Assembly (NCBI GenBank): GCA_018969295.1
Contig: JAGWYN010000007.1
Span: forward strand, 62,001 to 126,000
Source: Chloroflexota bacterium
GTDB taxonomy: Bacteria > Chloroflexota > Anaerolineae > Caldilineales > Caldilineaceae
DNA: 64,000 nt
Direction: 5' to 3'
This document shows positions 35,793 to 44,522 of the stretch, one piece after another (positions within the stretch are counted from its first letter, which is position 1; each line of letters begins with the position of its first letter). The notes beneath the pieces are model-generated. The model was not told the origin of the DNA. It searched no databases and saw only the letters and a program-made list of their open reading frames with translations. The position numbers and the translations under genes were made by a program.

Positions 35793-36887
35793 ATGCAGAT
35801 CGGCCTGGTGATCTACGGAAGCCTCGACACGCTGTCGGGGGGCTACCTCTACGACCGCTGGCTCGTGCGCGCCCTGAAAACCGCCGGACACCAGGTCACC
35901 CTCTACCAGATGCCCTGGCGCAGCTACGGCCACCACCTGACAGACAACCTGAACCCCAGCTGGCACCGACAGCTCCTCTCCGCACCGGTCGACCTCTGGC
36001 TGCAAGACGAACTCAACCACCCCTCACTCTGCTGGATCAACCGCCAGCTGCGCCGCCGCCACCCAGCCCCGATCGCCAGCATCGTCCACCACCTGCGCAG
36101 CACCGAAGAACACCCCCCTCCCCTGCTCCCCCTCTACCGCACCGTCGAACGAGCCTACCTGAAAACGCTCGACGCCTGTCTGGCCAACAGCCACACGACC
36201 GCAGCCTACGTCCACCACTTGCTGGCCAGACCGATCCCCTGCCAGGTCGCCTGGCCCGCCGCCAATCACCTCCCCGACCCCACTCCCTTCGACGCCGCCG
36301 CCCTGGCCGCCCGCGCCCGCCACCCTGGCCCGCTCCGCATCCTCTTCGTCGGCAACCTGATCCCGCGCAAAGGACTGCACCACCTGCTGCAGGCCCTTGC
36401 CGCAGTCCCCGCTCCCTGGCAGCTCTCGGTCGTAGGCGGCAAACAGCACGGCGATCCCTATACGAAAAAAGTCGAACGACAGATGGCAGAGCTCGGCCTC
36501 GCCAGACAAGTGCACTTTTTGGGCAGAGTCAGCGACAGCGAGCTGGTCGATTGCTACACCACCCACCATCTGCTCGCCATGCCCTCTTTCGAAGGATTCG
36601 GCATCGCCTTTCTCGAGGCACAGCGCTTCGGCTTGCCTGTCGTTGCCTTTGACACCGGCGCGGTTCGCGAAGTGATCCTCCCTGAACAGACCGGACTGTT
36701 GGTGCCCCCCCACGACAGGCAGGCCCTGGCCCAGGCACTGACCCGCCTGGCCCAACAGCGCGAACTGCTCCTGGCCCTGGGGCTGGCCGCCCGTCTGCGC
36801 TATTCCCTCCACCCAACCTGGGAACAGAGCATGAACACCGCCGTCCGCTGGCTGGAATCCCTCCCCTCCCACAAAAAAACCGGGTGA
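35793..36887 (+). CDS. Glycosyltransferase family 4 protein
   Basis: GT-B fold transferase, 364 residues. N-terminal domain: IGLVIYGSLDTLSGGYLYDRWLVRAL. C-terminal donor-binding domain: ILFVGNLIPRKGLHHLLQAL, and PSFEGFGIAFLEAQRFGLPVVAFDTGAVREVI, with the E(x7)E motif. It has no membrane segment. It begins 9 bp after the PTPS gene (AAGG precedes) and ends the operon, so it probably attaches a sugar to the pathway product. The TGA lies inside a hairpin. Confidence 0.9.
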   Translation: MQIGLVIYGSLDTLSGGYLYDRWLVRALKTAGHQVTLYQMPWRSYGHHLTDNLNPSWHRQLLSAPVDLWLQDELNHPSLCWINRQLRRRHPAPIASIVHHLRSTEEHPPPLLPLYRTVERAYLKTLDACLANSHTTAAYVHHLLARPIPCQVAWPAANHLPDPTPFDAAALAARARHPGPLRILFVGNLIPRKGLHHLLQALAAVPAPWQLSVVGGKQHGDPYTKKVERQMAELGLARQVHFLGRVSDSELVDCYTTHHLLAMPSFEGFGIAFLEAQRFGLPVVAFDTGAVREVILPEQTGLLVPPHDRQALAQALTRLAQQRELLLALGLAARLRYSLHPTWEQSMNTAVRWLESLPSHKKTG

Positions 36888-36906
36888 CTGAGGCAGTCAC
36901 CCGGTT
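36873..36906 (-). terminator. Terminator of the molybdenum hydroxylase operon, overlapping the glycosyltransferase 3' end
   Basis: AACCGGGTGACTG (36878-36890) pairs with CAGTCACCCGGTT (36894-36906) around a 3-nt loop. On the minus strand it is followed by seven T (A-run 36873-36879). It serves the gene ending at 36927. The same hairpin contains the stop codon of the plus-strand gene. Confidence 0.88.
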
Positions 36907-36926
36907 CCACCCCCACAGCCCTCCGC

Positions 36927-39164
36927 TCAGGCCAGCGCCGCCTTGACACGCGCTTCGTTCATCGGCAGCTGCCGAATCCGCTGGCCAGTCAGGGCAAAAA
37001 TTGCATTCGCGATCGCCGGCACCACCGGCCCCAAGGGAGGCTCCCCCACCCCACGCGGCTTGCCATCCCCTGAATCTACCAGCACCACCGCTACTTCAGG
37101 CGCATCCTGAATCGTCAACAGCGGATAGCGGTCAAAGTTGGTCGCCACTATCTGGCCATCCTCGACCACCAACTCTTCGATCAGCGCCGAACCGACGCCC
37201 CACATGACGTTGCCCTCGACCTGGGCAATCGCCCCGTCGGGGTTGACCACCAGCCCACAATCCATCGCCGCCGCTATTTTGTGAACTCGAACTTTCCCGC
37301 TGCCCGCATCGACCGACACTTCCGCCACCATCGCCACCGGCGTGCCCACATCGATCGTGGCCGCAATGCCGCGTGCCCGCCCCGAAGGAGCCGGTTTGTC
37401 CCATTCCCCCAGCTCCGCCGCCGCCTGCAACACCCGCTTGAGCCGACCGGAATCCCCTTCATCCCCCAGATTGCGCAGCCGAAAGACCAACGGGTCCATC
37501 CCCGCCGCATGCGCCAGTTCGTCGACAAAGCTCTCCACAGCAAAGCTGTTCGGCAGCAGCCCCAGCGCACGCCACCAGCCAGTCCGCAGCGGCATGTCAC
37601 GCCGGTAGGCAACCGTGCGCTTGTTGGGCACGTCGTAGCGAATGGTCGCCCCCCGGTAAGCACCGAAGTCCGCCCCCATCACCGCCGACATGAAGGGCGG
37701 CAGAAAGTCAAAGGCAACGTCCCCGCTCGCCTGCCGGTGCTCGATCGCCACCAGAGTCCCATCCTTTTCCACCCTTCCCGACAGCAGATGGTGGGTCAGC
37801 GGACGAAAATAGCCGTAGCGCATTTCTTCTGCGCGCGTCCACCCCACATGCACCGGCACCCCTGCCGCCTGCGACAGCCGAGCAGCCTCGATCGCAACTT
37901 CCCAACCTGCCTTGCGCCCATAGCCTCCCCCCACATAGGTCGGAAGAATCTCGACAATTTTTTCGTCCACGCCGATGGCCTTTGCAACCTGACCACGCAC
38001 AAAGCCCTGCCCCTGCGTCGAACACCAGACCCGCACTCGGTCAGGCTGCACGTCCGCCAGCGCAGCTTGCGCCTCCAAAGGCGTGTGCACCGCCAGAGGG
38101 GTGCGGTACTCGGCTGTCAAAGTCGCCCCATCCCCCAACCAGCGCGAGACATCCCCAACTTCCTGGATCACCACCCCGTCGCTCTCCCCCACCGTGACCA
38201 GCTGCTCCAACTCTGCCTGCTGCCAGCGATGGCCTTCTTCCCAGGTGGCGTCGATCCGTGCCACCGCCGCCTGGGCCGCAGCACGGCTTTCCGCCACAAC
38301 CCCGGCAAAATCGTCGGCGATCACGACCTGGATTACCCCCTCCACCTCACCGGCCTGCCCGGCTTGAAAGGACTTCGGCAGCGCCACGAGGGTCGGCGGG
38401 CGCACCACCGCCCCATATTTCATCCCCTCCATCCGGGCATCCATGCCGTAGATTGCCTGCCCGGTCACCTTGGCTGGGATGTCCACACGCGGCAGCGACT
38501 GGCCAATCACGCTGTACTCCTGCCAGCGCTTGAGAGGAGCCGCCTCCTGCGGCACCTCCCACTCCGCCCGGCTTGTCGCAACCGTGTAAAAGTCGACGCT
38601 GCGGCTGGCATCGGCTGAATCGGCAAACGACCGGCCCGCCACCACCACCTGGTCGGCAGACACCCCCAGCAGCGAAGCGGCCTCGCCCGCCAGCATCGAT
38701 CGGAAGGTCGCCGCTGCCGCCAACAGCGGTTCGAAGACCCCCGTGACCGAACTGCTGCCGCTGGTCATCAACGAATCTCCCATGTCGCGCTCCGTGCTGG
38801 CCTGCGCCACATCCAAATCAGACCAGCCGATCCCCAGCTCCTCGGCCGCCACCTGTGCCAGCGCAGTGTGCACCCCCTGCCCCATCTCCACCTTCATCAG
38901 ATAGAGGCGAATGCGGCTGTCTGGCAACACCTCAAACCACGCCCAGGGCTCCTTGGGGAAAGAACCCGGCGGCCCTTCTGCTCCATCAAAGACCCCTGCC
39001 ACCTGCAGACGCACCCATGGCACCCCGTACGTGTACCCCAGCGCAACTCCGCCGGCCACAATGCCCGCCCCAATCAAAAACCCCCGCCGGGTCAGACGCC
39101 AGCGCGAACGACCAGTCGGCTGGCCAGCAGCGTTCTCCGGTGCCTTGGCTGTTTTGTCGCTCAT
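36927..39164 (-). CDS. Molybdenum hydroxylase large subunit (IorB/xanthine dehydrogenase type), Tat-exported
   Basis: Molybdopterin-cytosine-dinucleotide-binding subunit of an aldehyde or N-heterocycle oxidase, 745 residues. Start MSDKTAKAPE follows AAGGGGGC. A twin-arginine signal (LTRRGFLIGAGIVAGGVALG) indicates export in folded form. Motifs: YLMKVEMGQGVHTALAQVAAEELG, LTAEYRTPLAVHTPLEAQAA, YVGGGYGRK, and late AMDCGLVVNPDGAIAQVEG and VGEPPLGPVVPAI. The layout matches isoquinoline 1-oxidoreductase beta subunits. It pairs with the small iron-sulfur subunit gene by ATGA overlap; no FAD subunit is present. Confidence 0.9.
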   Translation of the reverse strand: MSDKTAKAPENAAGQPTGRSRWRLTRRGFLIGAGIVAGGVALGYTYGVPWVRLQVAGVFDGAEGPPGSFPKEPWAWFEVLPDSRIRLYLMKVEMGQGVHTALAQVAAEELGIGWSDLDVAQASTERDMGDSLMTSGSSSVTGVFEPLLAAAATFRSMLAGEAASLLGVSADQVVVAGRSFADSADASRSVDFYTVATSRAEWEVPQEAAPLKRWQEYSVIGQSLPRVDIPAKVTGQAIYGMDARMEGMKYGAVVRPPTLVALPKSFQAGQAGEVEGVIQVVIADDFAGVVAESRAAAQAAVARIDATWEEGHRWQQAELEQLVTVGESDGVVIQEVGDVSRWLGDGATLTAEYRTPLAVHTPLEAQAALADVQPDRVRVWCSTQGQGFVRGQVAKAIGVDEKIVEILPTYVGGGYGRKAGWEVAIEAARLSQAAGVPVHVGWTRAEEMRYGYFRPLTHHLLSGRVEKDGTLVAIEHRQASGDVAFDFLPPFMSAVMGADFGAYRGATIRYDVPNKRTVAYRRDMPLRTGWWRALGLLPNSFAVESFVDELAHAAGMDPLVFRLRNLGDEGDSGRLKRVLQAAAELGEWDKPAPSGRARGIAATIDVGTPVAMVAEVSVDAGSGKVRVHKIAAAMDCGLVVNPDGAIAQVEGNVMWGVGSALIEELVVEDGQIVATNFDRYPLLTIQDAPEVAVVLVDSGDGKPRGVGEPPLGPVVPAIANAIFALTGQRIRQLPMNEARVKAALA

Positions 39165-39655
39165 ACTGCCCCCTTGCTGTCCACCTGTGCAGACTGGCTT
39201 GCCGCCGCCACGACCGCCCGACGAATTCGGTGGTAGCAGCCACAGCGACAGTAATTTTCCGCCATCGCCGCCACCAACTCCTCTTCGGTCGGGGTGGGGT
39301 TCTGACTCAGATAGGCCGCAGCCGTCATGATCTGGCCGCTCATGCACCAGCCACACTGCGGCACCTGGGCATCGACAAACGCCTGCTGAACCGGGTGCAG
39401 CAACACGGATCCATCTTCCGCACGGCCAGCCAGCCCTTCAATCGTGGTGATCGCCTTGCCCTCCACCTCAGCCAGCGGTGTGAGACAGGCACGTCGGGCG
39501 ACCCCCTCCACCATCACAGTGCAGGACCCACAAAATCCGGCAGCACAGCCTATCTTGGTGCCGGTCAACCCCAGTTCATCGCGCAGCGTGTAGACAAGCA
39601 ACCTGCCCGATCCATCCGCTACTGTATAGTCAGTTCCGTTGATGCGCAGATTCAT
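39161..39655 (-). CDS. Molybdenum hydroxylase 2Fe-2S subunit (IorA type)
   Basis: Electron-transfer subunit, 164 residues from MNLRINGTDYTV (GAGGA precedes). The plant-ferredoxin cluster ligands are GCAAGFCGSCTV with a later Cys (RRACLTPL). The second cluster is QCGWCMSGQ plus NYCRCGC. Both are complete. Translationally coupled to the large subunit. As in other IorAB pairs, electrons probably pass to a membrane cytochrome rather than FAD. Confidence 0.93.
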   Translation of the reverse strand: MNLRINGTDYTVADGSGRLLVYTLRDELGLTGTKIGCAAGFCGSCTVMVEGVARRACLTPLAEVEGKAITTIEGLAGRAEDGSVLLHPVQQAFVDAQVPQCGWCMSGQIMTAAAYLSQNPTPTEEELVAAMAENYCRCGCYHRIRRAVVAAASQSAQVDSKGAV

Positions 39656-39919
39656 AAGCCATCCTCGCCAGCCAAACTTTTTATGAAAACTTGATGGACC
39701 CAGAATGCCATAGTTTTTGTCTCGGGTCGGGTAGCCATTATCCAATCTGAAAGCCGCGGTTCTCTTGGACCTGGCACACATCGGTGTAAATTCAGTCGGC
39801 TGTTCTTTCTCCGACAGGCTATTCGGCTTTACAATGACAATGATGGGTCGATGAACGGGACACCCCCTTGTAGCCTTGACATTGGGGGCAAGTGTAATTT
39901 CCGACCAACAAGGGAATCC

Positions 39920-40933
39920 ATGTCTTGGCAAGACCAACTCAAAGCCGATCCATTGCCCTGGCTGCTGGACACAAATGCGCCAGGCGTGCGCTACCTGGCA
40001 CTGCGCGACCTGCTTGGCCTCCCAGCCAATGACCCACAGCTGGCAGCCGCACGTTGCGCGGCCCACCGCACCGGGCCGATTGCGGCCGTCCTCGACCAGA
40101 TGAACCAGGCTGGGTTCTGGGTCGAGCCAGGGCCGGGCTACACCCCCAAGTACCGCTCAACCGTCTGGTCGGTCGTTTTGCTGGCGCAGCTGGGCGCGTC
40201 TGTCCACGAAGATCCACGCATCGCCGCCACCTGCACCTACGTACTCGATCATGCGTTGACGCCGGATGGGCAGTTTTCGACCACCAGCACCGCAGCGGGG
40301 ACGGCCGACTGCCTTCACGGCAACCTCTGCTGGGCACTGGTCGAGCTGGGCTGCACAGACCCAAGGCTGGAGAAGGCATTCGACTGGCTGGCGCGCAGCG
40401 TCACCGGCGAGGGGATCGCACCGATGGAAGAGCGCGACGCGCCGGTGCGTTACTACGCAGGGAAGTGCGGGCCGACCTTCGCCTGCGGGGCAAACAACAG
40501 GCTGCCGTGCGCCTGGGGCGGGGTCAAGGTGATGCTGGCGCTGGGTCGCTGGCCGGCAGATCGGCGCACCCCGGCCATGCAGCGCGCCATCGAGCACGGC
40601 GTCGCCTTCTTCCTGGGCAGCGATCCTGCGCTGGCCGACTACCCCAATGGTTGGGCCGAGAAGCCGAGCGGTAACTGGTGGAAGTTCGGTTTCCCCGTCT
40701 TCTACGTCACCGACCTGCTGCAGAACACCGAGGCATTGGTCGCACTCGGCTACGGCCGCGACCCGCGGCTGAGCCACGCGCTGGATCTCATTCGAGAAAA
40801 GCAGGATGTCGCAGGGCGCTGGCCGCTGGAATACGACTATACCGGCAAAACGTGGGTTGACTTCGGACCCAAAAAACAGCCCAACCCGTGGGTGACCATC
40901 CGCGCCCTGCGGGTGTTGAAGGCAACGGCATGA
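39920..40933 (+). CDS. Alpha/alpha toroid (prenyltransferase/squalene cyclase-like fold) protein
   Basis: 337 residues from MSWQDQLKADPLPWLLD (AAGGGA before the ATG). The repeated helical pairs with Trp/Gly/His/Cys patterns (YRSTVWSVVLLAQLG; LHGNLCWALVELG; WWKFGFPVFYVTDLLQNTEAL; WPLEYDYTGKTWVDFG) are like those of squalene/terpene cyclase-fold proteins. The cyclase Asp motif DxDD is not evident, so catalysis is doubtful. Similar stand-alone proteins are annotated only as hypothetical. Its codon use and GC match the neighbours. Confidence 0.7.
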   Translation: MSWQDQLKADPLPWLLDTNAPGVRYLALRDLLGLPANDPQLAAARCAAHRTGPIAAVLDQMNQAGFWVEPGPGYTPKYRSTVWSVVLLAQLGASVHEDPRIAATCTYVLDHALTPDGQFSTTSTAAGTADCLHGNLCWALVELGCTDPRLEKAFDWLARSVTGEGIAPMEERDAPVRYYAGKCGPTFACGANNRLPCAWGGVKVMLALGRWPADRRTPAMQRAIEHGVAFFLGSDPALADYPNGWAEKPSGNWWKFGFPVFYVTDLLQNTEALVALGYGRDPRLSHALDLIREKQDVAGRWPLEYDYTGKTWVDFGPKKQPNPWVTIRALRVLKATA

Positions 40934-41219
40934 GTGCTGACTCAGGCTCATCCGCCCGCTGAAATACCAAACGACCGTCTGCCCCGTGACACAAAATTGC
41001 CAGATCGTCGATTTCCCCGTTTGCCTCCAGCAAATGCGCATGACCTTCGTAGCCTGGTTATGCACCACGCCAGCGTCCGGAAGCAGCTTTAGACGGGCGC
41101 ACTGACCTGCCTGGTCCATCTGCCGGCGGTGGCTGCGAAAAGTTTTACAAGTTCTGGTTCAAGCGCTCTTCCAACTTGCCGATGCGCTACCCCAAATTAT
41201 TATTATCGAGCAAATGATA
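40934..41219. other. Gene-free interval before the insertion sequence
   Basis: No complete gene is recognisable in these 286 bases. On the minus strand about 32 codons read smoothly (LEANGEIDDLAILCHGADG-like, around 40945-41035) without a start or a family match; this could be a relic of a disrupted gene. The last 40 bases become AT-rich and end in GATA at the insertion point of the IS remnant. Confidence 0.4.
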
Positions 41220-41273
41220 CTCACGGTTCGGTCAAAAAAGGGTGAGATAGTCAAATTGCGGTAAGCTGTGTGC

Positions 41274-41917
41274 ATGACAAATGCATTGAGTATTGTAACA
41301 GAACGTGTGGATGATATCCCCTGTTGTTGGCGCAAATGGAGAAAATAGGTATTCCAGAGTTGCTGGAAACGCATTTTGAAGCGCACGGGAACTGGGTAGG
41401 GACGGGAATCGGCTGGACGACCTCTGTTTGGATGGCCCACATCTTGTCACAAGGCGACCATCGGTTGAGTTGGGCGGAAAAGTGGGTGGGCGAGAGAGTG
41501 GAAACGCTCGAATGCAGCACGGGCGGGTTGGTGTTAGCGACGGAATGGAGCGATGAGCGGCTGGGAATCCTATTGGACCTGCTGAGCGAGGAAGAGCCGT
41601 GGCAGGAGTTTGAAAGTGCGCTGAATCGACGAACGATCCGGCTGTATGATTTGAAGCGAGCGCGGGTGCATCTCGATAGCACGACGGTCAGCAGGCACTG
41701 GGAGGTGACGAAAGATGGTCTGTTTCAGTTTGGCCATAGCAAAAATCACCGTCCAGACTTACCACAACGAAAGGTCATGTTGTCGACGTTGGATCCATTA
41801 GGGATGCCGGTGGCAACGCAGGCGGTATCTGGAGAGAAAGCGGACGATCCGCTCTATGTGCCAGCGATCAAACAGGTGCGGGATAGCCTGGATGCAAGCG
41901 GGCTGAAAATGGTGCGT
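41274..41917 (+). pseudogene. IS1634-family transposase, 5' part, frameshifted
   Basis: The N-terminus reads MTNALSIVTERVDDIP from ATG 41274. A run of four C (41318-41321) then puts the frame out; one more C would restore P-LLLAQMEKIGIPELLETHF, the normal family sequence. The second frame continues with HILSQGDHRL, VHLDSTTVSRHWEVTKDGLF and QFGHSKNHRPDLPQRKVMLS (DDE-type core start), and GEKADDPLYVPAI. It ends by in-frame fusion with an IS21 fragment near 41918. Not functional. Confidence 0.85.
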
Positions 41918-42082
41918 AGTCACCCGGAACACCCCTACCTGGGGAGCGACAGCGCCTTCTATAACTATGTACAGCCCTTGCGGCAGGCACGCACCCTGCA
42001 GGTGGCGGATGTAGCCGTGTGCTTTGAAGGAATGCCTGGTGAACTACTCCAGCTCGATTGGAGAGAAGTGCGTTTTTTTTAG
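41918..42082 (+). pseudogene. IS21-family IstA fragment
   Basis: About 54 residues in the same frame as the preceding fragment: HPEHPYLGSDSAFYNYVQPL and CFEGMPGELLQLDWREVRFF. These match the region of IstA just before and including the first catalytic Asp (PGE..Q.DW). Both ends are truncated; the 3' side meets the IS630 fragment. Confidence 0.7.
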
Positions 42083-42532
42083 CAGCCGACTCGCATGGCG
42101 CGGTGAAATCTGTGCAACGATGTTGCGTTTCTTCAGCTCATCCGCAATTTCTCTGCCACTCCATTGGCTGATCGGGCGTTCGGATTGGGCAGGAACTTCA
42201 CATGCCAAGGCAACGATCTGGCAGATTTGTTCAGCCGTAATTTTGGCGGGGGCACCGGGCCGCGGCACATCTTTCAGCCGATCAACCACACTCAGTTCAT
42301 CGAGCGACAGGCCAGCAAAGCCAAACCAGCGATCGCGCCACAGCCGTACAGTGTCTACCGTGATCGCCAACGCCTGGGCAATTTGTTTGTTATTCTTGCC
42401 CTCATTCGCCAGCAGCACAATACGCGCACGCAACACCAGTTGTTGGGCGCTGCGATGACGACGTGTCACAGCTTCCAATTCCTGCTGCTCGCCTTCACTC
42501 AACTTGATTTGTGTGGGCTGTCGGCCTTTCAT
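42076..42532 (-). pseudogene. IS630-family transposase N-terminal fragment
   Basis: About 150 residues start at ATG 42532. They carry the helix-turn-helix region typical of IS630/Tc1 transposases (LRARIVLLANEGKNNKQIAQAL, VRLWRDRWFGFAGLSLDELS, RPGAPAKITAEQICQIVALAC, RLLKK). The DDE catalytic domain is missing because the gene is cut at the junction with the IS21 fragment; the last few codons belong to that neighbour. Confidence 0.8.
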
Positions 42533-42609
42533 GCATCACTCTCTTCACTGATGGACTGGCGCTGCTACATCTACATTCATTTGCATCAGTATAGCATAGA
42601 TTTATCTGA

Positions 42610-42783
42610 GCCGACGTGTACTCGGCGTCATCGTATCAAAAGACTATGGATCTCCAGAGCGATAAACGAGCCACGGGGCTCATTCATCTTTTGTCTATCT
42701 GTCTGCGAGTTCTCGTCTTGCTCGAATTCCAGGTCTGGCGACACTTGGCAGAGAACAATCAGCGCGCCGTTGATTCATCTTAA
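42610..42783 (+). pseudogene. IS1634-family transposase, C-terminal remnant
   Basis: In the frame of ATG 42646 the sequence reads ...RATGLIHLLSICLRVLVLLEFQVWRHLAENN, close to the conserved C-terminal helix of IS1634-type transposases. It stops at 42783, 13 bp before the right terminal repeat. It shows that the outer element once continued to this end before being interrupted and partly deleted. Confidence 0.7.
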
Positions 42784-42859
42784 CCATCATGAAAAATGAC
42801 CGAACCGTGAGGATACCTCGGTGATTCGTGATTTCTAACTTGTCGCAGGAGGCCACCCA

Positions 42860-44509
42860 CTATTTCCCCAAGACCAAGGTTCCCCACTCCGTCGGGTTGT
42901 CAAAGGTGGTGCGGGCCGGAGACGCCGAAAGCACGCTCTGCTGCGCTGGCTCCACCCCATCGTTGTCGTTGACGGCAATGTTGAAACCAAAACGCATCCC
43001 CTCACGCAGGTCGCTCCCACTGATGTCAAAGTAGAGCCAGGGCACCAAAAGTTCCAACCCGTACTGGCCCGCACTCACCACCACCCCCCCCAATGCGTCG
43101 ACCGGAGCCTCCCCAGCCCGTGGCAGCCAACGATAGCCGCGCACCCGCTCCCCCATCGCATCGGGCGCCAGACCGATCTGGGTGTCATCGTCGTTGACGC
43201 CGCTCTCCGCAAAATCCGCGTCCAACAGCCGGTCAAATTGAATTTCAATGCCATCCCCCTGCCAGAGATTGCTGCCGTCCGGCCCCACCTGCAGCCCATC
43301 GTCCTCTACCACCACCGCCAGATACAACCCCTCAGGCGCCCACATTACCTGAAATTTCGCCCCCAGATCGCTGGAACCCTGCCAATGCTCCTGCCCCTGA
43401 ACAATGGCTGTCAACAAAAACCACTGGCCCGGCCAGTCGCCAAACTGCCCGTCAAGCGCCTCCGGCTGTCCGCGCCGCGCCACAAAGTTCCCCTGCGAAA
43501 ATGGCCGCTCCCCCCCCACAGGCACTGTCGTCGCAGGAGCCTCCACAGGAGCCTCTACAGTCGGCGTCTGAAAAACAGTCGGCGGCACCGGGACACTGCT
43601 CCCATCGCCCACCCCCCTGCGCCATCTGCCGCTGTCCCCAAACGCATACAGCAGCGGCTGCCATCCAGGCTCGAAGACATGGTTGTACAGATTCTCCGCA
43701 GTACAGCTGTTCACCGCAGCACTGACAAAGGCAAAGCCACGCTCAAAGCTCTGCAACGCAGCACAAAACCCCTTCTCCGGAGCCACCGCCCATCCCAATT
43801 GCGCAAAAACTTCGTCGCGCACCTCCCAGACGTAGCCAAACCCCCGCTGGGGCGCAAACAGCCCGGCAGGAGGCTGGCCACGCCCTGCCAGATCCCGCCC
43901 GTCCCAGGCTTCCTCCGCATACGCCCAATTCCCTTCCGCCCCCATCAGATAGGTGAGGTTGTTGTCGCTGCGCCACAACATCGCCCCACGCTCAAACGGC
44001 TCATAGGCAGCCCAGACGATGCGGATCGGCTCCGTAGGACACCCCAGCAGCCCAGGATCAAACAGCGCCACCAACTGTGAGTCCAGCGGCTCTGTACAGA
44101 CGCGGGTAGGCGCTGCAGCGGGTGTCCCCCCAGCAGGTGTCTCCCCAGCAGGCGTCTCCCCAGCAGGTGTCTCCCCAGCAGGTGTCTCCCCAGCAGGTGT
44201 CTCCCCAGCAGGTGTCTCCCCAGCAGGTGTCCCCCCAGCAGGTGTCTCCCCAGCAGGTGTCTCCCCAGCAGGTGTCTCCCCAGCAGGTGTCTCCCCAGCG
44301 GGCGCCCCCGCAGTGACCGCCACAACCGGCACCGCGGTGGCCGTTCCTGGGTCGATCCGCGCGCGCCAGGTCAGCCACCCCACCCCCACAGCAAACGCAC
44401 ACACAAACAAAACCAACAGCCCACCCCCCCACAGCCAGAGACGACGAGGCTCCGGGGAGGTATCAGATTCTTCCTGCGGCACTATTTCAAAATCTTCCGG
44501 GTTGGCCAC
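42860..44509 (-). CDS. Membrane-anchored protein with TPAGE-repeat stalk and CBM9-like domain
   Basis: 549 residues from GTG 44509 (AAAGGAAC upstream). Short cytosolic N-terminus, one membrane helix (WLWGGGLLVLFVCAFAVGVGWLTW), then a stalk of twelve PAG(E/G)T repeats. A middle domain with four Cys follows (VCTEPLDSQLV ... GCPTEPIRIVWAAYEPFERG ... FCAALQSFERGFAF). The C-terminal part is CBM9/DOMON-like (ALDGQFGDWPG, LYLAVVVEDDGLQVG, WQGDGIEIQFDRLLDA, GMRFGFNIAVNDNDG), a fold that binds sugars or haem. Last gene of the litR-led run; exposed outside. Function unknown. Confidence 0.8.
   Translation of the reverse strand: MANPEDFEIVPQEESDTSPEPRRLWLWGGGLLVLFVCAFAVGVGWLTWRARIDPGTATAVPVVAVTAGAPAGETPAGETPAGETPAGETPAGGTPAGETPAGETPAGETPAGETPAGETPAGETPAGGTPAAAPTRVCTEPLDSQLVALFDPGLLGCPTEPIRIVWAAYEPFERGAMLWRSDNNLTYLMGAEGNWAYAEEAWDGRDLAGRGQPPAGLFAPQRGFGYVWEVRDEVFAQLGWAVAPEKGFCAALQSFERGFAFVSAAVNSCTAENLYNHVFEPGWQPLLYAFGDSGRWRRGVGDGSSVPVPPTVFQTPTVEAPVEAPATTVPVGGERPFSQGNFVARRGQPEALDGQFGDWPGQWFLLTAIVQGQEHWQGSSDLGAKFQVMWAPEGLYLAVVVEDDGLQVGPDGSNLWQGDGIEIQFDRLLDADFAESGVNDDDTQIGLAPDAMGERVRGYRWLPRAGEAPVDALGGVVVSAGQYGLELLVPWLYFDISGSDLREGMRFGFNIAVNDNDGVEPAQQSVLSASPARTTFDNPTEWGTLVLGK
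44120..44300. repeat. Twelve 15-bp repeats encoding the PAGET stalk
   Basis: Unit GTCTCCCCAGCAGGT repeated twelve times in frame. Two copies have GTCCCCCC, giving PAGGT. Differences among copies are single bases, so the array is young or homogenised. Confidence 0.9.
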
Positions 44510-44522
44510 ACGCCGTTCCTTT

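Larger units (their letters stand above)
41220..42811 (+). mobile_element. Degenerate IS1634-family element with nested IS fragments
   Basis: Perfect 15-bp terminal inverted repeats, CTCACGGTTCGGTCA (41220-41234) and TGACCGAACCGTGAG (42797-42811), are flanked by the direct repeat GATA (41216-41219 and 42812-42815). The 1592-bp span holds the 5' third and the 3' tip of an IS1634-type transposase, separated by an IS21 IstA fragment and a reverse-oriented IS630 fragment. GC is clearly lower than in the neighbouring genes. Confidence 0.85.

Noticed and set aside
36927..39655. MoxR/CoxE genes at 18.8-21.2 kb as maturation partners of this molybdenum hydroxylase
   Set aside because: They are 16 kb apart, with many unrelated genes between and no xdhC/coxF nearby; distance gives no support.
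41140..41170. tRNA-like GGTTCAAGC sequence
   Set aside because: No acceptor, anticodon or D-arm pairing could be built around it.
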